Positions 7,929 through 18,700 of a stretch of DNA of 64,000 nucleotides are shown here, piece after piece. The first letter of the stretch is position 1. The number at the start of each line of letters is the position of its first letter. The DNA is from Planctomyces sp. (GTDB taxonomy: Bacteria > Planctomycetota > Planctomycetia > Planctomycetales > Planctomycetaceae). Location of the stretch: contig JAEUIH010000001.1 in assembly GCA_016795105.1 (NCBI GenBank), positions 62,001-126,000 of the forward strand, read 5' to 3'. The notes beneath the pieces are model-generated. The model had not been told where the DNA came from. It saw only the letters and a list, made by a program, of their open reading frames with translations, and ran no database searches. Position numbers and translations under genes: made by a program.

Positions 7929-9560
7929 CTATACGGGGGATTTACGAAAGAACACGATGGACTGTCGATCAGAATACTGCACGCTCCACGCGTCACTCTC
8001 AGCCAGCCTCTTCATGAGACCGGGCTGACGATCTTTGTCCACGATTACCATGTTGATTGAATACTGATCGAGGAGATCATCCCAGTCAGAAGGGCCGGCA
8101 GTGAGTCTCACATAGTGTTCCCAGACGTCCTGCGGGATCACATGGACATGCAGATTGACCATAGGATTCAGCGTCTCCGGGCCTGCATAACGCAGGAATC
8201 CCGACCATTCTGCCGGTACCCACGCGATCCCATCTGGTAACGCTTCCTGATCGTTCAGAAATCCAACGAGGTCCAGGGGGGTATCTCGAGTGACCAGTTT
8301 GCGAACCTCCGGCTGTCGTCCCTGAGTGACGATTACTCCAAAGTTCGTCAGGGCAAAGAAGATCCAGCACAGACCCAGACTGACGATGGTCCAGAGTCCG
8401 GTAGCCCGAAACGGAGTTATCCTGCGACGTGGATTCGCAGCAATGAACTTCCCAAAGAAATTCCTCGCTATGGGTGCCAGATGAACGGCAGCCGTAATCG
8501 ACGCCAATGGTGCCCACCAGTTGATCATTCGCGAGGACCAGAGCGTGAATAGCCCGAATACGACCAGCGGCAGAACCTCGATCATGCGAACTCGACGAGG
8601 AGTCATCTTAATCAGAAACATCAATAGCAGCCCTGACGCCGCCATCATTTTGCCCTGAACGGTCCGGAGTGTTAAAGGCATCCATTCGTACATCGACTCA
8701 ATGTTCGGATGCCCGGAAATTGAAAGCACTTCGGTCCAGATACCAAGTCCGCACGGATTCAACAGAACGGCGGCCGTTGCGAGCTGAGTCATGAGCAGCA
8801 TTCGAATTACGACTGGATGTGCAGGCACAAATCGTGGGGAATGGCGACCGATGTCAATGGCATAACCAAGTGTCATCGCAGCGAGCAGCAGGATTCCCGC
8901 GGGAAACGAAGGATGGCAATTGGCCCAGATCGCGAAAACACCTGGAATAACGATCCATTCTGCACGCCTGAACTGAGGTTTCAGACTCCAGACCGCGACA
9001 ATTGTGAAACACAGGACTCCGACGGATTGAGGACGAGCAATCTGAAACTGAAGATGATTCAATGTCAGAAACATGGCAACAGCAAACAGCGCTGCAATCA
9101 CCGAACCAGTTCGTCGAACAACGATCCATGCCGCCAGGCCAAGACTCAATGAAACCAACAGGGCATGTGCAAATTGAAGTGATGCAGGTCCGAATCGGTC
9201 AATCAACCAGGACATTCCGACCTGTGAAAGCCAATGAACGTTGTGAATCGGGACTCCACGCGCAAGCTCAAGAAGCGGCTCAAAGCGGGCGACCTGCTGA
9301 TGCTCCAGAGTATATGCACCGTAGTTAATATGATCCCAGAGATCGTTCGGAGCCAGCGGCAAATGAGACATGACGACGAAGATCACACCAATGACAGCTG
9401 TGAACAGTGACGCGACTCCAGGTGTCCGAAACCACTGCGGAGTCTTATCTTCCAGAACCGAAGCGTCCGGCAATGACGGACGACTCCGGGCAGGCTCATC
9501 GACGGGTGGTCGCTGAGAGTTCTCTGGATGAGATGCCACCTTTTCCACAACGACCGACAT
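7929..9560 (-). CDS. Polytopic membrane protein with soluble C-terminal domain
   Basis: The product is 543 residues. After a proline-rich cytoplasmic N-terminus of about 45 residues, at least nine hydrophobic helices occupy about residues 48-415, then a soluble tail of about 125 residues follows. The first loop contains a conserved-looking acidic stretch, APNDLWDHINYG, and a second reads NVHWLSQVG. This topology, with acidic first-loop residues and a C-terminal globular domain, resembles GT-C type glycosyltransferases and planctomycete membrane proteins of unknown role. The resemblance is structural only. It forms a two-gene unit with the downstream gene at 6611-7870. Confidence 0.75.
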   Translation of the reverse strand: MSVVVEKVASHPENSQRPPVDEPARSRPSLPDASVLEDKTPQWFRTPGVASLFTAVIGVIFVVMSHLPLAPNDLWDHINYGAYTLEHQQVARFEPLLELARGVPIHNVHWLSQVGMSWLIDRFGPASLQFAHALLVSLSLGLAAWIVVRRTGSVIAALFAVAMFLTLNHLQFQIARPQSVGVLCFTIVAVWSLKPQFRRAEWIVIPGVFAIWANCHPSFPAGILLLAAMTLGYAIDIGRHSPRFVPAHPVVIRMLLMTQLATAAVLLNPCGLGIWTEVLSISGHPNIESMYEWMPLTLRTVQGKMMAASGLLLMFLIKMTPRRVRMIEVLPLVVFGLFTLWSSRMINWWAPLASITAAVHLAPIARNFFGKFIAANPRRRITPFRATGLWTIVSLGLCWIFFALTNFGVIVTQGRQPEVRKLVTRDTPLDLVGFLNDQEALPDGIAWVPAEWSGFLRYAGPETLNPMVNLHVHVIPQDVWEHYVRLTAGPSDWDDLLDQYSINMVIVDKDRQPGLMKRLAESDAWSVQYSDRQSIVFFRKSPV

Positions 9561-9930
9561 ACCATGACTTCCCTGAGATACTTCCGGAATGATGCAAAAA
9601 CTCTACATCGCCGATCCGAACACGATTTCCGTGAAAGTTGCGAACTGGTCAAAGCGTCAATGATGGTGAGGGTCAGACGCTGGATCGTAGCGGATGAAAC
9701 TTTTGTGACGATTCAATAATTCGGGTTCTTCAGCGAAATAATCGTCACATCCGAACTTCCTTTCTTTGATTCGTGTCAAAAGCATTCATGTCAGATCGAA
9801 AGCGATGTGAAACGAAAACGGCAATCCACGTTTATTAAACAGACAGTCATTCTTTAATCAGACAGTCTCTGCACCTCTTTCAAAAACTCCAGACGGGTCT
9901 TGTACACCTAAGGGTTGGGAGGGAAGTACG
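9561..9930. other. Divergent intergenic region upstream of the small gene and phoH
   Basis: About 370 bases, AT-rich near 9830-9870. It holds a 10-base inverted repeat (TGTGACGATT at 9704-9713 and AATCGTCACA at 9740-9749, 26-base loop) and a direct repeat of CAGACAGTC (about 9841-9869). Promoters for both directions should lie here. No gene is supported. Confidence 0.45.
9704..9749. repeat. 10-bp perfect inverted repeat, 26-base loop
   Basis: TGTGACGATT and AATCGTCACA are exact reverse complements flanking an AT-rich loop. It lies 144 bases upstream of the minus-strand start at 9560 and 181 bases upstream of the plus-strand start at 9931. It could be an operator or an RNA hairpin; neither is established. 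Confidence 0.5.
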
Positions 9931-10230
9931 ATGAGTCATAGTCATTGCGGTCAGCCAGATCATTCTGCCGGGAAATGCACTCCCCGTAAGTTCATGACTC
10001 AGAAATCGGGGGGCACAGACTCTCAGTTTCAGAGACGGGCTGCGGAAGTCCTCAGAACAGATGTGAACGTTTTCGTGAATCGATTTCACGAAAGCTGCTC
10101 AGATTTACTCGTTTTTTCCCTCCGCGAGCTGCGTCACTACGGTCGTTTTACGAATTCCAGGACTGGTGAAGGGGCCGACGGTCAACTGGGTGAATCTTCA
10201 GAATCGGGCTGGAATAGCCCTGAAGTTTGA
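9931..10230 (+). CDS. Possible small His/Cys-rich protein, unknown
   Basis: This 99-residue frame starts with ATG 9931 behind a strong purine-rich ribosome-binding site (GGGAGGGAAG). The N-terminus is His/Cys-rich (MSHSHCGQPDHSAGKC), a pattern that could bind a metal ion. The middle (about residues 38-72) could be an amphipathic helical region, and the tail is polar. No family is recognised. It ends 57 bases before phoH in the same direction and could be the first gene of that operon. Support is limited to the ribosome-binding site and position; it may be a chance frame. Confidence 0.4.
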   Translation: MSHSHCGQPDHSAGKCTPRKFMTQKSGGTDSQFQRRAAEVLRTDVNVFVNRFHESCSDLLVFSLRELRHYGRFTNSRTGEGADGQLGESSESGWNSPEV

Positions 10231-10287
10231 ATTACCGGTGATTCCTGAAGCCCCTCGACATTTCCTGATAAACATCCAGAGACTTGA

Positions 10288-11427
10288 ATGGCCACGACAC
10301 CTGAAATACAAGACGCCGATCAGAAATCAGTTTCCCCTGAAGCGGCGTCTATGGCAGAAGCAATTTTACAGCTGAAACATCACGACGAAGCTCGTGCATT
10401 GTTCGGCCCGAGAGATGAAAATCTCAAAAAGCTGTGTGGCGTCACGGGTACTCAGGTTGTACTTCGAGGAAACCAGATACGAATTTCGGGGACAGAACCC
10501 GAAGTCGCTCGTTGCCGCCAAACGCTGCAGCGATGGCAAAAACTGTTGGCTCGTCAAAAAGAACTTCAGCCGGGCGATGTGGCAGTTGATGTGCAGCCTG
10601 AACCAGCTCAGCGGACCCGACTGCCAAGGGAACCCAAACGCATGTTTTCCTCCGAACGAACTTATCAGGAACGTGCAACTATGTCACCAGGAAGTTTTAC
10701 AGCCGAAGTAATGGCTCCCAGCAGAGTCCTTCAGGATTTTCGAACCGGTAAAGACCGCGTTGGCCAGATTCGCCCAAAAACGGATGGCCAGCGGAAGTAC
10801 ATGGATGCAATTCTTGCGAATGACCTCGTGTTCTGCGAAGGTCCCGCAGGGTGCGGAAAGACCTACCTTGCCGTGGCGATGGCACTTGAAGCACTTCGAC
10901 GAGAACAGGTCCGAAAGATTGTCCTGGTTCGCCCGGCCGTTGAAGCCGGTGAAAAGCTTGGATTTCTTCCCGGAGACATGTTTGCCAAGGTCAATCCCTA
11001 TCTTCGACCACTGCTCGATGCCATCAACGATATGCTGGAATTTGAGCAGGTTCGAAGGTACATGAGCAATGATGTGATTGAAATTGCGCCCCTTGCGTTT
11101 ATGCGTGGTCGAACGTTGAACGACACGTTCATCATTTTGGATGAAGGTCAAAATACGACGATTACGCAAATGAAGATGTTTTTGACGCGTATGGGCGTGA
11201 ACTCCCGGATCGTTGTTACGGGGGATGCCACCCAGAATGACCTCGGAAAAGGCATACAAAGCGGACTTCTGGACGGAATGAAGAGACTTTCCGGGATTGA
11301 TGGGGTTGCCATAATTCAGTTAACACCCCAGGATATTGTACGACATCGACTGGTTCGTGAGATCGTTTCCGCGTACGAAACGGAAGGGCAATTCGGCAAG
11401 ACTCCGGAGGGCTCCTCGACAACATGA
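10288..11427 (+). CDS. phoH: PhoH-family ATPase
   Basis: This 379-residue protein has an N-terminal KH-like region (about residues 30-90) and a C-terminal P-loop ATPase. Walker A is GPAGCGKT at 185-192 and Walker B is FIILDEGQN, with a sensor-like VTGDATQNDLG following. This layout is that of PhoH/YbeZ proteins, ATP-binding factors tied to RNA metabolism and ribosome maturation. The linked downstream genes are a 7TM-HD phosphohydrolase and ybeY, the same order known from Firmicutes (phoH-yqfF-yqfG), which supports the assignment. The start at 10288 lies behind GAGACTTGA, a weak site. Confidence 0.92.
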   Translation: MATTPEIQDADQKSVSPEAASMAEAILQLKHHDEARALFGPRDENLKKLCGVTGTQVVLRGNQIRISGTEPEVARCRQTLQRWQKLLARQKELQPGDVAVDVQPEPAQRTRLPREPKRMFSSERTYQERATMSPGSFTAEVMAPSRVLQDFRTGKDRVGQIRPKTDGQRKYMDAILANDLVFCEGPAGCGKTYLAVAMALEALRREQVRKIVLVRPAVEAGEKLGFLPGDMFAKVNPYLRPLLDAINDMLEFEQVRRYMSNDVIEIAPLAFMRGRTLNDTFIILDEGQNTTITQMKMFLTRMGVNSRIVVTGDATQNDLGKGIQSGLLDGMKRLSGIDGVAIIQLTPQDIVRHRLVREIVSAYETEGQFGKTPEGSSTT

Positions 11428-11472
11428 GTCCGGTCAGCGCTGCGAACGCGTTTTCGCTGGTAATTTTCTGAC

Positions 11473-13800
11473 ATGTCTTTTTTTGGGACGCGTCGTTCGC
11501 GCCAGGCTCGAGTTTTTCGTCCAAATCCCACTCTGAAGGATCGCCTTCAGTCTGCGGTTAGAGACTATCGCGTACTGACGCAAATCGGTATCGGGACACT
11601 TGCCGTTGTACTCTTCCTGCTTGCAGGACAGTCATGGCGTTCTCGATTTACTCACCGTGCAGGTGATCTCGCTACAGAAGGGATCCAGGCGCGTGTGGAT
11701 TTTCAGGTTGAAAATCCCATGGAGACTCTGCGACTTCGACTGGATGCCGAAGAAGCTGCTCCAATCGTGCTGGTGCAGGACGATACCGTAAACGATCGTC
11801 TTCAGTCACAACTCCGTGATCATTTGAGTGATGTCGCGAATGCTGAGTCGGCCAACCAGGTGACTCAGGCAACCCGCATTGCGTTTGGACTTGATACTGG
11901 CGATGAACAAGCTCGGCAGGCAACGTTCACCACACTCAAAAAGGCTCTCTTTGATGATGCCGAATCTGCGGGAAGTCGAATCGATGCGTTGATGCTGCAG
12001 TACGGCGAACTCATGGCCAACTCCAGAATTCTCGGTGTCCTCGATGCCAACACAGCTCAAAGAATGCTGGCTTCGAATGCTGCCGGTCGACAAAAGACAC
12101 TCAATAGAAATCAGGCAATCAAAGTCGTTCGACCTTCCGGTGACGCGATTCACTACGGTGTACTTGCAGACGTTCTGCTGCAGGAACAGCTTCGTGAAAC
12201 AGGACGACTAGGCAAGACCTGGCCAAAGCTCCCCGAACTGCAGGAGATTCGAAATCCTGTTGAACTCTGGCTCACTAACAATCTGAAGAATCAACTGAAA
12301 CTTGATCCAACCGCAACGGAAGACGAACTGCGAATGGCTTCGGAAGGAGCTCCTCCAAAGTTCGACACCTACGCGAAAGGTGAGATTCTGGTTGCTGCCG
12401 GCACTCAGATCGCTTCTGCTCGCGAACAGCAGGGGCAGCTGGGTTTGCTTTGGGAGGAATATGAAGCTCACGAAGCGTCTGTCTCATGGTCTCAGCGAGC
12501 TGTTCGACTCTCCGGAACTGCTCTGATGCTGGTGGTAATGGTTGTTCTGTTTGGTGCATTCCTCAGAAACTACTCGCCGGAATTGATCGAAAACGTCCCT
12601 CGCCTGCTGACGTTTGTTCTGATGTGTGCGATGACTGTGTTTCTCTCCTGTATGGCCAGTCGCGATCCATGGCGTGCTGAAATTGTGCCTTTGATGGCCG
12701 CGGTACTGATCACAACGATTGCCTTCAATCAGGTGGTTGCGATTCTGACTGCATTCTGTCTGTGCCTGATTGTTTCGATGGGCACCGTTACCGATCTGTC
12801 ACATTTTGTCATCCTGATCACGATCACTCTCGCTTCAGTGATTCCGGCAAGACGCATCCGTTCCAGACTGACACTGATCCGCGGTGGATTCTACCTTTCA
12901 CTGGTCGCCTTCTTTGCAGTGTGGAGTGTGAGTGTCATTCAAGCTCATGATATGGTCGGTGCATGGCGAAACCCAATGGTCATTCTCTCGGCATTGAAGT
13001 TTGCCGGCTGGACGATCATCTGCTGCTTTCTGGTCGCAGGAAGCCTCCCATTCATTGAAAAAATCTTCGACGTTGTTACTGACATCAGCCTGCTGGAGTT
13101 GACCGCTGTCTCACACCCGCTGCTGCAGGAACTCGCGAGACGAGCACCAGGTACCTACAATCACTCGATGACCGTTGCCGCAATCGGCGAAGCAGCCGCA
13201 GAGTCAATCGGAGCCAATGGATTGCTGACCCGCGTTGGAGCCTATTTTCACGACATTGGCAAGATGATGAAGCCGGAATACTTCATCGAAAACATGACAG
13301 AGGGTTCCGAGAACCATCACAAATCACTCGCGCCGGCGATGAGTACCCTCATCATCATCGGTCATGTCAAAGAAGGCCTTGAGCTCGCAGAAGAGAATAA
13401 CCTGCCCGAGTCGCTTGTTCAGTTTATTGAGCAGCATCACGGCACAACTCTCGTCGAATACTTCTATCATGAAGCCACGCGAAAGGCGGATGAAGACCAT
13501 CGAACAGACGCCGATGAATCTTCATTCCGATATCCCGGCCCAAAGCCGCAATGCCGTGAAACGGCTGTGCTTATGCTGGCGGACGCCGTGGAAAGTGCGA
13601 GTCGCACACTGAAAGAACCGACGCCGAAACGTATACAGTCACTTGTTCACGAAATCACGATGAAACGACTGCTCGACGGACAGTTCGATGAGTGCGACCT
13701 CAAGATGGCGGAAATCCGTATGATTGAGGAAAGCCTCATTAAGTCCCTGCTGGCTGCTCATCACGGCCGAGTCAAGTACCCCGATCAGCGGACCGCGTAA
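11473..13800 (+). CDS. 7TM-HD membrane phosphohydrolase (PgpH/YqfF type)
   Basis: This 775-residue protein has an N-terminal membrane helix (about residues 37-57), a large extracytoplasmic 7TMR-HDED-type domain (about 60-340), and a cluster of membrane helices (about 345-545). A cytoplasmic HD domain follows, with HDIGK starting at residue 593 and later metal-binding HH pairs (ENHHKS, EQHHGTT). In Listeria the homologue PgpH hydrolyses c-di-AMP; the substrate here is inferred, not shown. It follows phoH by 45 bases and its stop overlaps the ybeY start (TAATG), so translation is probably coupled. Confidence 0.92.
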   Translation: MSFFGTRRSRQARVFRPNPTLKDRLQSAVRDYRVLTQIGIGTLAVVLFLLAGQSWRSRFTHRAGDLATEGIQARVDFQVENPMETLRLRLDAEEAAPIVLVQDDTVNDRLQSQLRDHLSDVANAESANQVTQATRIAFGLDTGDEQARQATFTTLKKALFDDAESAGSRIDALMLQYGELMANSRILGVLDANTAQRMLASNAAGRQKTLNRNQAIKVVRPSGDAIHYGVLADVLLQEQLRETGRLGKTWPKLPELQEIRNPVELWLTNNLKNQLKLDPTATEDELRMASEGAPPKFDTYAKGEILVAAGTQIASAREQQGQLGLLWEEYEAHEASVSWSQRAVRLSGTALMLVVMVVLFGAFLRNYSPELIENVPRLLTFVLMCAMTVFLSCMASRDPWRAEIVPLMAAVLITTIAFNQVVAILTAFCLCLIVSMGTVTDLSHFVILITITLASVIPARRIRSRLTLIRGGFYLSLVAFFAVWSVSVIQAHDMVGAWRNPMVILSALKFAGWTIICCFLVAGSLPFIEKIFDVVTDISLLELTAVSHPLLQELARRAPGTYNHSMTVAAIGEAAAESIGANGLLTRVGAYFHDIGKMMKPEYFIENMTEGSENHHKSLAPAMSTLIIIGHVKEGLELAEENNLPESLVQFIEQHHGTTLVEYFYHEATRKADEDHRTDADESSFRYPGPKPQCRETAVLMLADAVESASRTLKEPTPKRIQSLVHEITMKRLLDGQFDECDLKMAEIRMIEESLIKSLLAAHHGRVKYPDQRTA

Positions 13801-14441
13801 TGCACAATCCTGATGCGATTGAAACGGATTACGAAGACGACGGCGATGAAGATGATCTGCCGGATTTCGAGGGAGAAGAATTCGATCCGCATGAAGAAGA
13901 CTTCGGTCCATTTGAAATTGACATCTGTAACCGACAATCGGGCATTCCTATCAACCTAGAGTTTCTCGAAATTGCGGTGAAGGCAGTCCTTGAAGCCGAG
14001 CAGGTGGCATCAGCGGTTTTGAGTATCACCATTGTGGACAATGCAGAAATTCACACGCTGAATCGCGACTATCTCCAACACGATTATCCCACAGATGTGA
14101 TCAGCTTCGGTCTTGAACATTCTGAGCAATCCCACAACACCCACGATGACGATCCTGATGCGACTGATGAAGGCTGTGGAGCGAGGGCTGAATGTCCTTG
14201 TGGTCCGCCTTCCGGCCGAGCGGTGGATGCGGACATCGAAGGCGAGGTCATAGCCAGTGCCGAAATGGCCGCTGAGATGTGCGGACGCGCCGGCTGGTCT
14301 GATCAGAAGGAACTGGCACTGTACGTGATCCATGGTGTGCTTCATATCTGCGGTTATGACGATCTGACCCCCAACGAACAGATCATCATGCGTCAAAGGG
14401 AACAGGCGGCCCTGGAACTCATGGAACGTTATGCATCATGA
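13800..14441 (+). CDS. ybeY: rRNA maturation endoribonuclease YbeY, variant metal site
   Basis: This 213-residue protein is longer than typical YbeY (about 150-160). The first 35 residues are strongly acidic, and an insert of about 35 residues (after TDVISFGLE, to about 140) is rich in Asp, Cys and Gly. The signature reads HGVLHICGYDD at 178-188. The first two zinc-ligand histidines (178, 182) are present, but the third is Asp188. YbeY acts in 16S rRNA 3' processing and ribosome quality control. The start codon overlaps the upstream stop (TAATG) and the end overlaps the next gene (ATGA). Identity is firm from motif and synteny; activity with Asp as third ligand is inferred. Confidence 0.9.
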   Translation: MHNPDAIETDYEDDGDEDDLPDFEGEEFDPHEEDFGPFEIDICNRQSGIPINLEFLEIAVKAVLEAEQVASAVLSITIVDNAEIHTLNRDYLQHDYPTDVISFGLEHSEQSHNTHDDDPDATDEGCGARAECPCGPPSGRAVDADIEGEVIASAEMAAEMCGRAGWSDQKELALYVIHGVLHICGYDDLTPNEQIIMRQREQAALELMERYAS

Positions 14442-15766
14442 AGCGACTGTACCCAAGAGGCACGCTGGATATTTCCTGGCGACACCTCTTCGAGGCACTG
14501 TCAGACTGCCTGTTCGGATCTCACCAGGACAAAACAGCCGGAGCTGCAGATCTCCGTGAGATTCCCATCGGCAACGCACACAGCTCAGTACAGGGACTCA
14601 TCACAATCTCGGTACGAAGTGCGTTTGATCTTTATCTGACAGAACTGAACCTCCCTCAAGGTTCAGAAGTCGTGATGTCAGCAGTGTCCATCAGCGACAT
14701 GTTTCGCATTCCGGAAGCACATGGACTGAAAGTCATCCCCGTCCCGCTCAGCTTTGAGACACTTAGCCTCTCTGCTCAGGACGTTGAACGTTCTATCACT
14801 GAACAGACTCGTCTCATTGTCGTTGCCCCGCTCTTTGGCTCACGTAGCTGCCTGACGGAGATTTGCTGCATTGCTCGCAGGCATGGGATCATTGTGATCG
14901 AAGACTGTGCTCAGGCATGGCGTGGAGCTCTGACACTCACTGGAGCTTTGGATGTCGATGATGCCCAGGATGCAAAGGCTGACGTGCAGATGTTCAGTTT
15001 TGGTCCCATAAAGACGGCAACTGCTCTTGGTGGAGCGTTCGTTCTCGACAAAGACCATCAGCGGCTTCTGCGAATTTCCTCGATTCAGACAGGGTATCCT
15101 GAAGTCGCCATTCTCAGGACCCTTCGAAGAATACTCAGATTTATCGCACTGAAGGCACTTTCCAGCCCTCTCGCCTTCGGAGTTTTTGTGTGGCTGACCA
15201 GTCTGTTTGGAGCAGATTACGATGAGCTTCTGTTTCGAGCCACCCGCGGATTCCAGGGATCCGATCTGCTCGAGAAACTCCGCCATCGTCCGAATCGTGT
15301 TCAAAGGAACCTGGTTCTTCGAAGACTTGAAGAGCCGCATACAGATGCGATCGAGGCCAGATGCAATTACGCTGCGGAAGTTCTTAACATGCTGCCGAAT
15401 GGGGTTGTTCCGGGAAGCGAAATTCAGATCGGGCTCGGCCCTCATGACCATGTGCATTGGGTACTGCCCTGTGAGAGTCGCGAGCCCGGATCATTGATCC
15501 AGCGATTGCGTTCCGCCGGCTTTGATGCGACTCAGCGCGGTTCGAGCCTTGTTCATTTTCCGATGGTGGTCCCTGAGCCTGTCTGCAGTGAGAATCAATC
15601 GAGGTGGCTGACGCCTGAAAGACTTGCAAATCTAGTCTATCTCCCGATGTTTCCAGAGATGGGGCAGGAGCAGAGAACACGGATGATCGACATCATCCGA
15701 TCCCATTTCGGCGAACAATCAGACGTCGATGACAACGTCAGCCTCCAGAAGAATAATCCTTGCTGA
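14438..15766 (+). CDS. DegT/DnrJ/EryC1-type PLP-dependent aminotransferase-like protein
   Basis: This 442-residue protein has the fold markers of the DegT family. IIVIEDCAQA carries Asp156, which should contact the PLP ring nitrogen, and MFSFGPIKTATALGG carries Lys192 as the Schiff-base lysine. The family transaminates keto-sugars or makes aminosugars for envelope polysaccharides. A hydrophobic stretch (about 230-265) between the lysine and the C-terminal domain is unusual and might associate with the membrane. The start overlaps ybeY by four bases (ATGA), so it is co-transcribed with the phoH cluster. Its end overlaps the convergent helicase gene by 48 bases. Substrate is unknown. Confidence 0.8.
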   Translation: MKRLYPRGTLDISWRHLFEALSDCLFGSHQDKTAGAADLREIPIGNAHSSVQGLITISVRSAFDLYLTELNLPQGSEVVMSAVSISDMFRIPEAHGLKVIPVPLSFETLSLSAQDVERSITEQTRLIVVAPLFGSRSCLTEICCIARRHGIIVIEDCAQAWRGALTLTGALDVDDAQDAKADVQMFSFGPIKTATALGGAFVLDKDHQRLLRISSIQTGYPEVAILRTLRRILRFIALKALSSPLAFGVFVWLTSLFGADYDELLFRATRGFQGSDLLEKLRHRPNRVQRNLVLRRLEEPHTDAIEARCNYAAEVLNMLPNGVVPGSEIQIGLGPHDHVHWVLPCESREPGSLIQRLRSAGFDATQRGSSLVHFPMVVPEPVCSENQSRWLTPERLANLVYLPMFPEMGQEQRTRMIDIIRSHFGEQSDVDDNVSLQKNNPC

Positions 15767-18700
15767 GATTGACTCCTCGGGCAGACCAAAGCAGTGTGTC
15801 ACAGCAGATCGATATTCGCGAAGCTGGTCCACATAGTGTTCCGTCTTCTGTTGAATCCACTCGGAACGATCACCGACAAGCCGGTCCGTCTTGTAGTCTA
15901 CGATATCCGCGGCCACAGGTTGTCCTCGATCGAGAGCGAGGACAAGTCGGTCAATCGTACCGGAAACAATTCCGGAATCTTCAATTCTCACAAAACTGCG
16001 TTCAGGATAGACGGCCAGCGTCAATGGCCGACCGATTCGTTTAGAGACCTTCTGAAAGATTGGCAGACGTTCAACCTCGGACGCGTTCAGCACAGAGTGA
16101 ACAGACGAGAGTTCAAGGAACGCGAAGAAGTCTGGTATCAACGTATTGACGGTCGTTTCCGACATCGCAAGATCAACAATGGCCTTTTGTCGTAAAGGAA
16201 CAGGATCCGGACGTTTTCCCCGTTCAAGCCACACGATCTCCTGAAACCACGCATGCATAACGGTACCACGAGTCTTTGCGTCGACTTCAGGCCGTTCATG
16301 ATCCGATACTGCAGTCAGCGATGGAAGGTATAGGTACGCTTCGTCGTGACGCGAAGGAGCGCGCCGATTCAAGCCACGGCGGCGACCTTCGCTCATCGGT
16401 GCAAGGTGAACAGTCAAAGTCTGTACTTCGCCGCGAGATGCGGGGTGATGTGAGGCCGTCATCATCTCCGGAAGCGATCTGTACCACTCTGGATCACCGC
16501 TCTCATACAGCACGGTTTCAGCATCGGCAGGCAGATTCTCGCACAACGCTGCACGGATGAGGCCCGAATATGTCTTTCCGGGCTTCTTTGCCGGCTGAAT
16601 AAGCATGTGCATTGAATGCACAGCACGAGTCATAGCAACATAGAGCGTGCACAGAGTTTCTGAGACCTGTCGATGAATCGTTTCGTCGAAAGCATCTTTC
16701 AGAGGCTGTGGCAGCAATGCCCTGGACTCCCGACTGCGCCATACCACCACACGGTCAGCCGATCCGCCCCGTTCCGCATAACCCACCGCCGCATTTGGTG
16801 TCTGGAGAAGCTTTTCGTCAAGCTCCGGTAATACAACGATGTCAAACTCAAGCCCTTTACTCTGATGAATCGTCATCACACGGACCGAAGCCGGTTCTGC
16901 CTTTGAGAACCTGCTCCCTTCCAGCAGTCGATTAAACTCGCACGGATCCAGCGATCCGGTTTCATCATACTGATAACCCGCAGCCACAATCTGCTGCAGT
17001 CGCAGACGGTCTCGAACATGACAATTTGCAGCAACGGCCTCAGACCAATGCTGAATCATGGCACCATATCCACGATCAATCAGCTGACTGCGAAGGTTCG
17101 AAGCAACTGTGAGTGCCTGACGACTGTCGTTCCATTGAGTCAATCCGATTACTGGCCCTAATGGGGAATTCGCAACATGAAACCTTGAAACCTCGCATCC
17201 TGGATGACTCATGAAGTGAAACAGCGACAAAATGCCGAGTACGGCCGGGCTGTCGACCGGCGCCGTTCCTCCTTCTTCGCTGGCCGTCACGCCCAGTAGA
17301 GCCAGTTCATGGACCAGCCGGGCGACGGTTCCGTTACGGCGTGTGAGAACTCCGATTTCAGCTCCGGGTGCATCCTTGTGAATTCTCGCAATTTCAGAAG
17401 CCACCCACCGATGCCAGGGACCACTTCGTTCATCTTTTGTTGTCCCCTCAAACGCAGGAGACGTCTTCAAACACACGTAGCCTGGAATATCCCGAAACGT
17501 TGAATGCACCGGATAGCGTTCAACCCACTTCCTGCAGGCCTGCTCATAATCACCCAGATCCGAATGCCGAATGACATGCTCAAAGACACCATTGACTGTC
17601 TCGATCACCGACGCTGACGAACGTCGGCTTTGGTCCATTTGAGTCACACTGATTTCCGGAATGCTGGACGCGACGACATCCAGAATTTCCGAAACACCGC
17701 CTCGCCATCCATAAATCGCCTGTTTACCGTCTCCCACACAGAAGAAACTGGCCTTCTCCCTCTGCGAGACGATCGATTCCGTCAGCCGACGCAGTATTCG
17801 CCATTGATCAGGCGATGTATCCTGAAACTCATCAAGGAGAAGATGGTGGATGGAACTGTCCAGTCGAAAGTTCATGCGATGCCCCTGAGCTGCTTCTTCA
17901 GCGCGAGCCAGCAGGCGAGTCACATCAGAGAACTTCAGCCATCCCTGTTCGGATTTCAATCGATTATACTCCCGATCAAACCGTGCCATCAGATCCCGAA
18001 TGGCGGTCGTCTGTCGAGCAATCTGGCCGACAATTTCGGCTTTCGCGTGATCGATCAGAGGCTGATAAGCTGAGGCCAGTTCCGGGGGGATTGGTTTGCG
18101 TGAGTAATTCAGTGAACCATCGAGTATTTTTGGAGCCAGACCACGACTGATGAATCCGTCATAGTATCCGGCCTCAAACTTGTTCATATCCTCTTCACAG
18201 ACTGTCACAAGCTTCTCAGCTGTCGACTGAGCCACCGCTTTGACACTTTCCATTGCGGCAGCCAGTTCCGAGTCCGCCAGCTTGCTGAACGTCGGGAATC
18301 TCGACCATGCAGATTCGTCCGTCGACATAAAGATCTCATGGTAGTTGGCAACTGTGTCATTGATCAGATCTCGAATGCTCCGCCTGGAACGGCCCTTCGC
18401 AAGCATCTGCATCAACTGTTGAGCATCTTTGGGAACTTCCTGAGCCAGCACCGCATCAATCGCCTGCTGTCGCAGATCTTCATCGAGATGTTCATCAATA
18501 ATCTTCCAGCCCGGTGACAAGCCCAGTTCAAGTGAGAGACTACGGGCAACCATCTGGAAGAAGCTGTCCAGAGTACAGACGCGGACGCGGTGCAGTTCCC
18601 GTGTCAGTTCGACAAGCAGTTGCTCAGCGGACTGCTGAGTCACTTCAGGATTTTCGAGCTGTTCTGCCAGGATCTTTGCGCCCCTAACGCTGTCGGCGGC

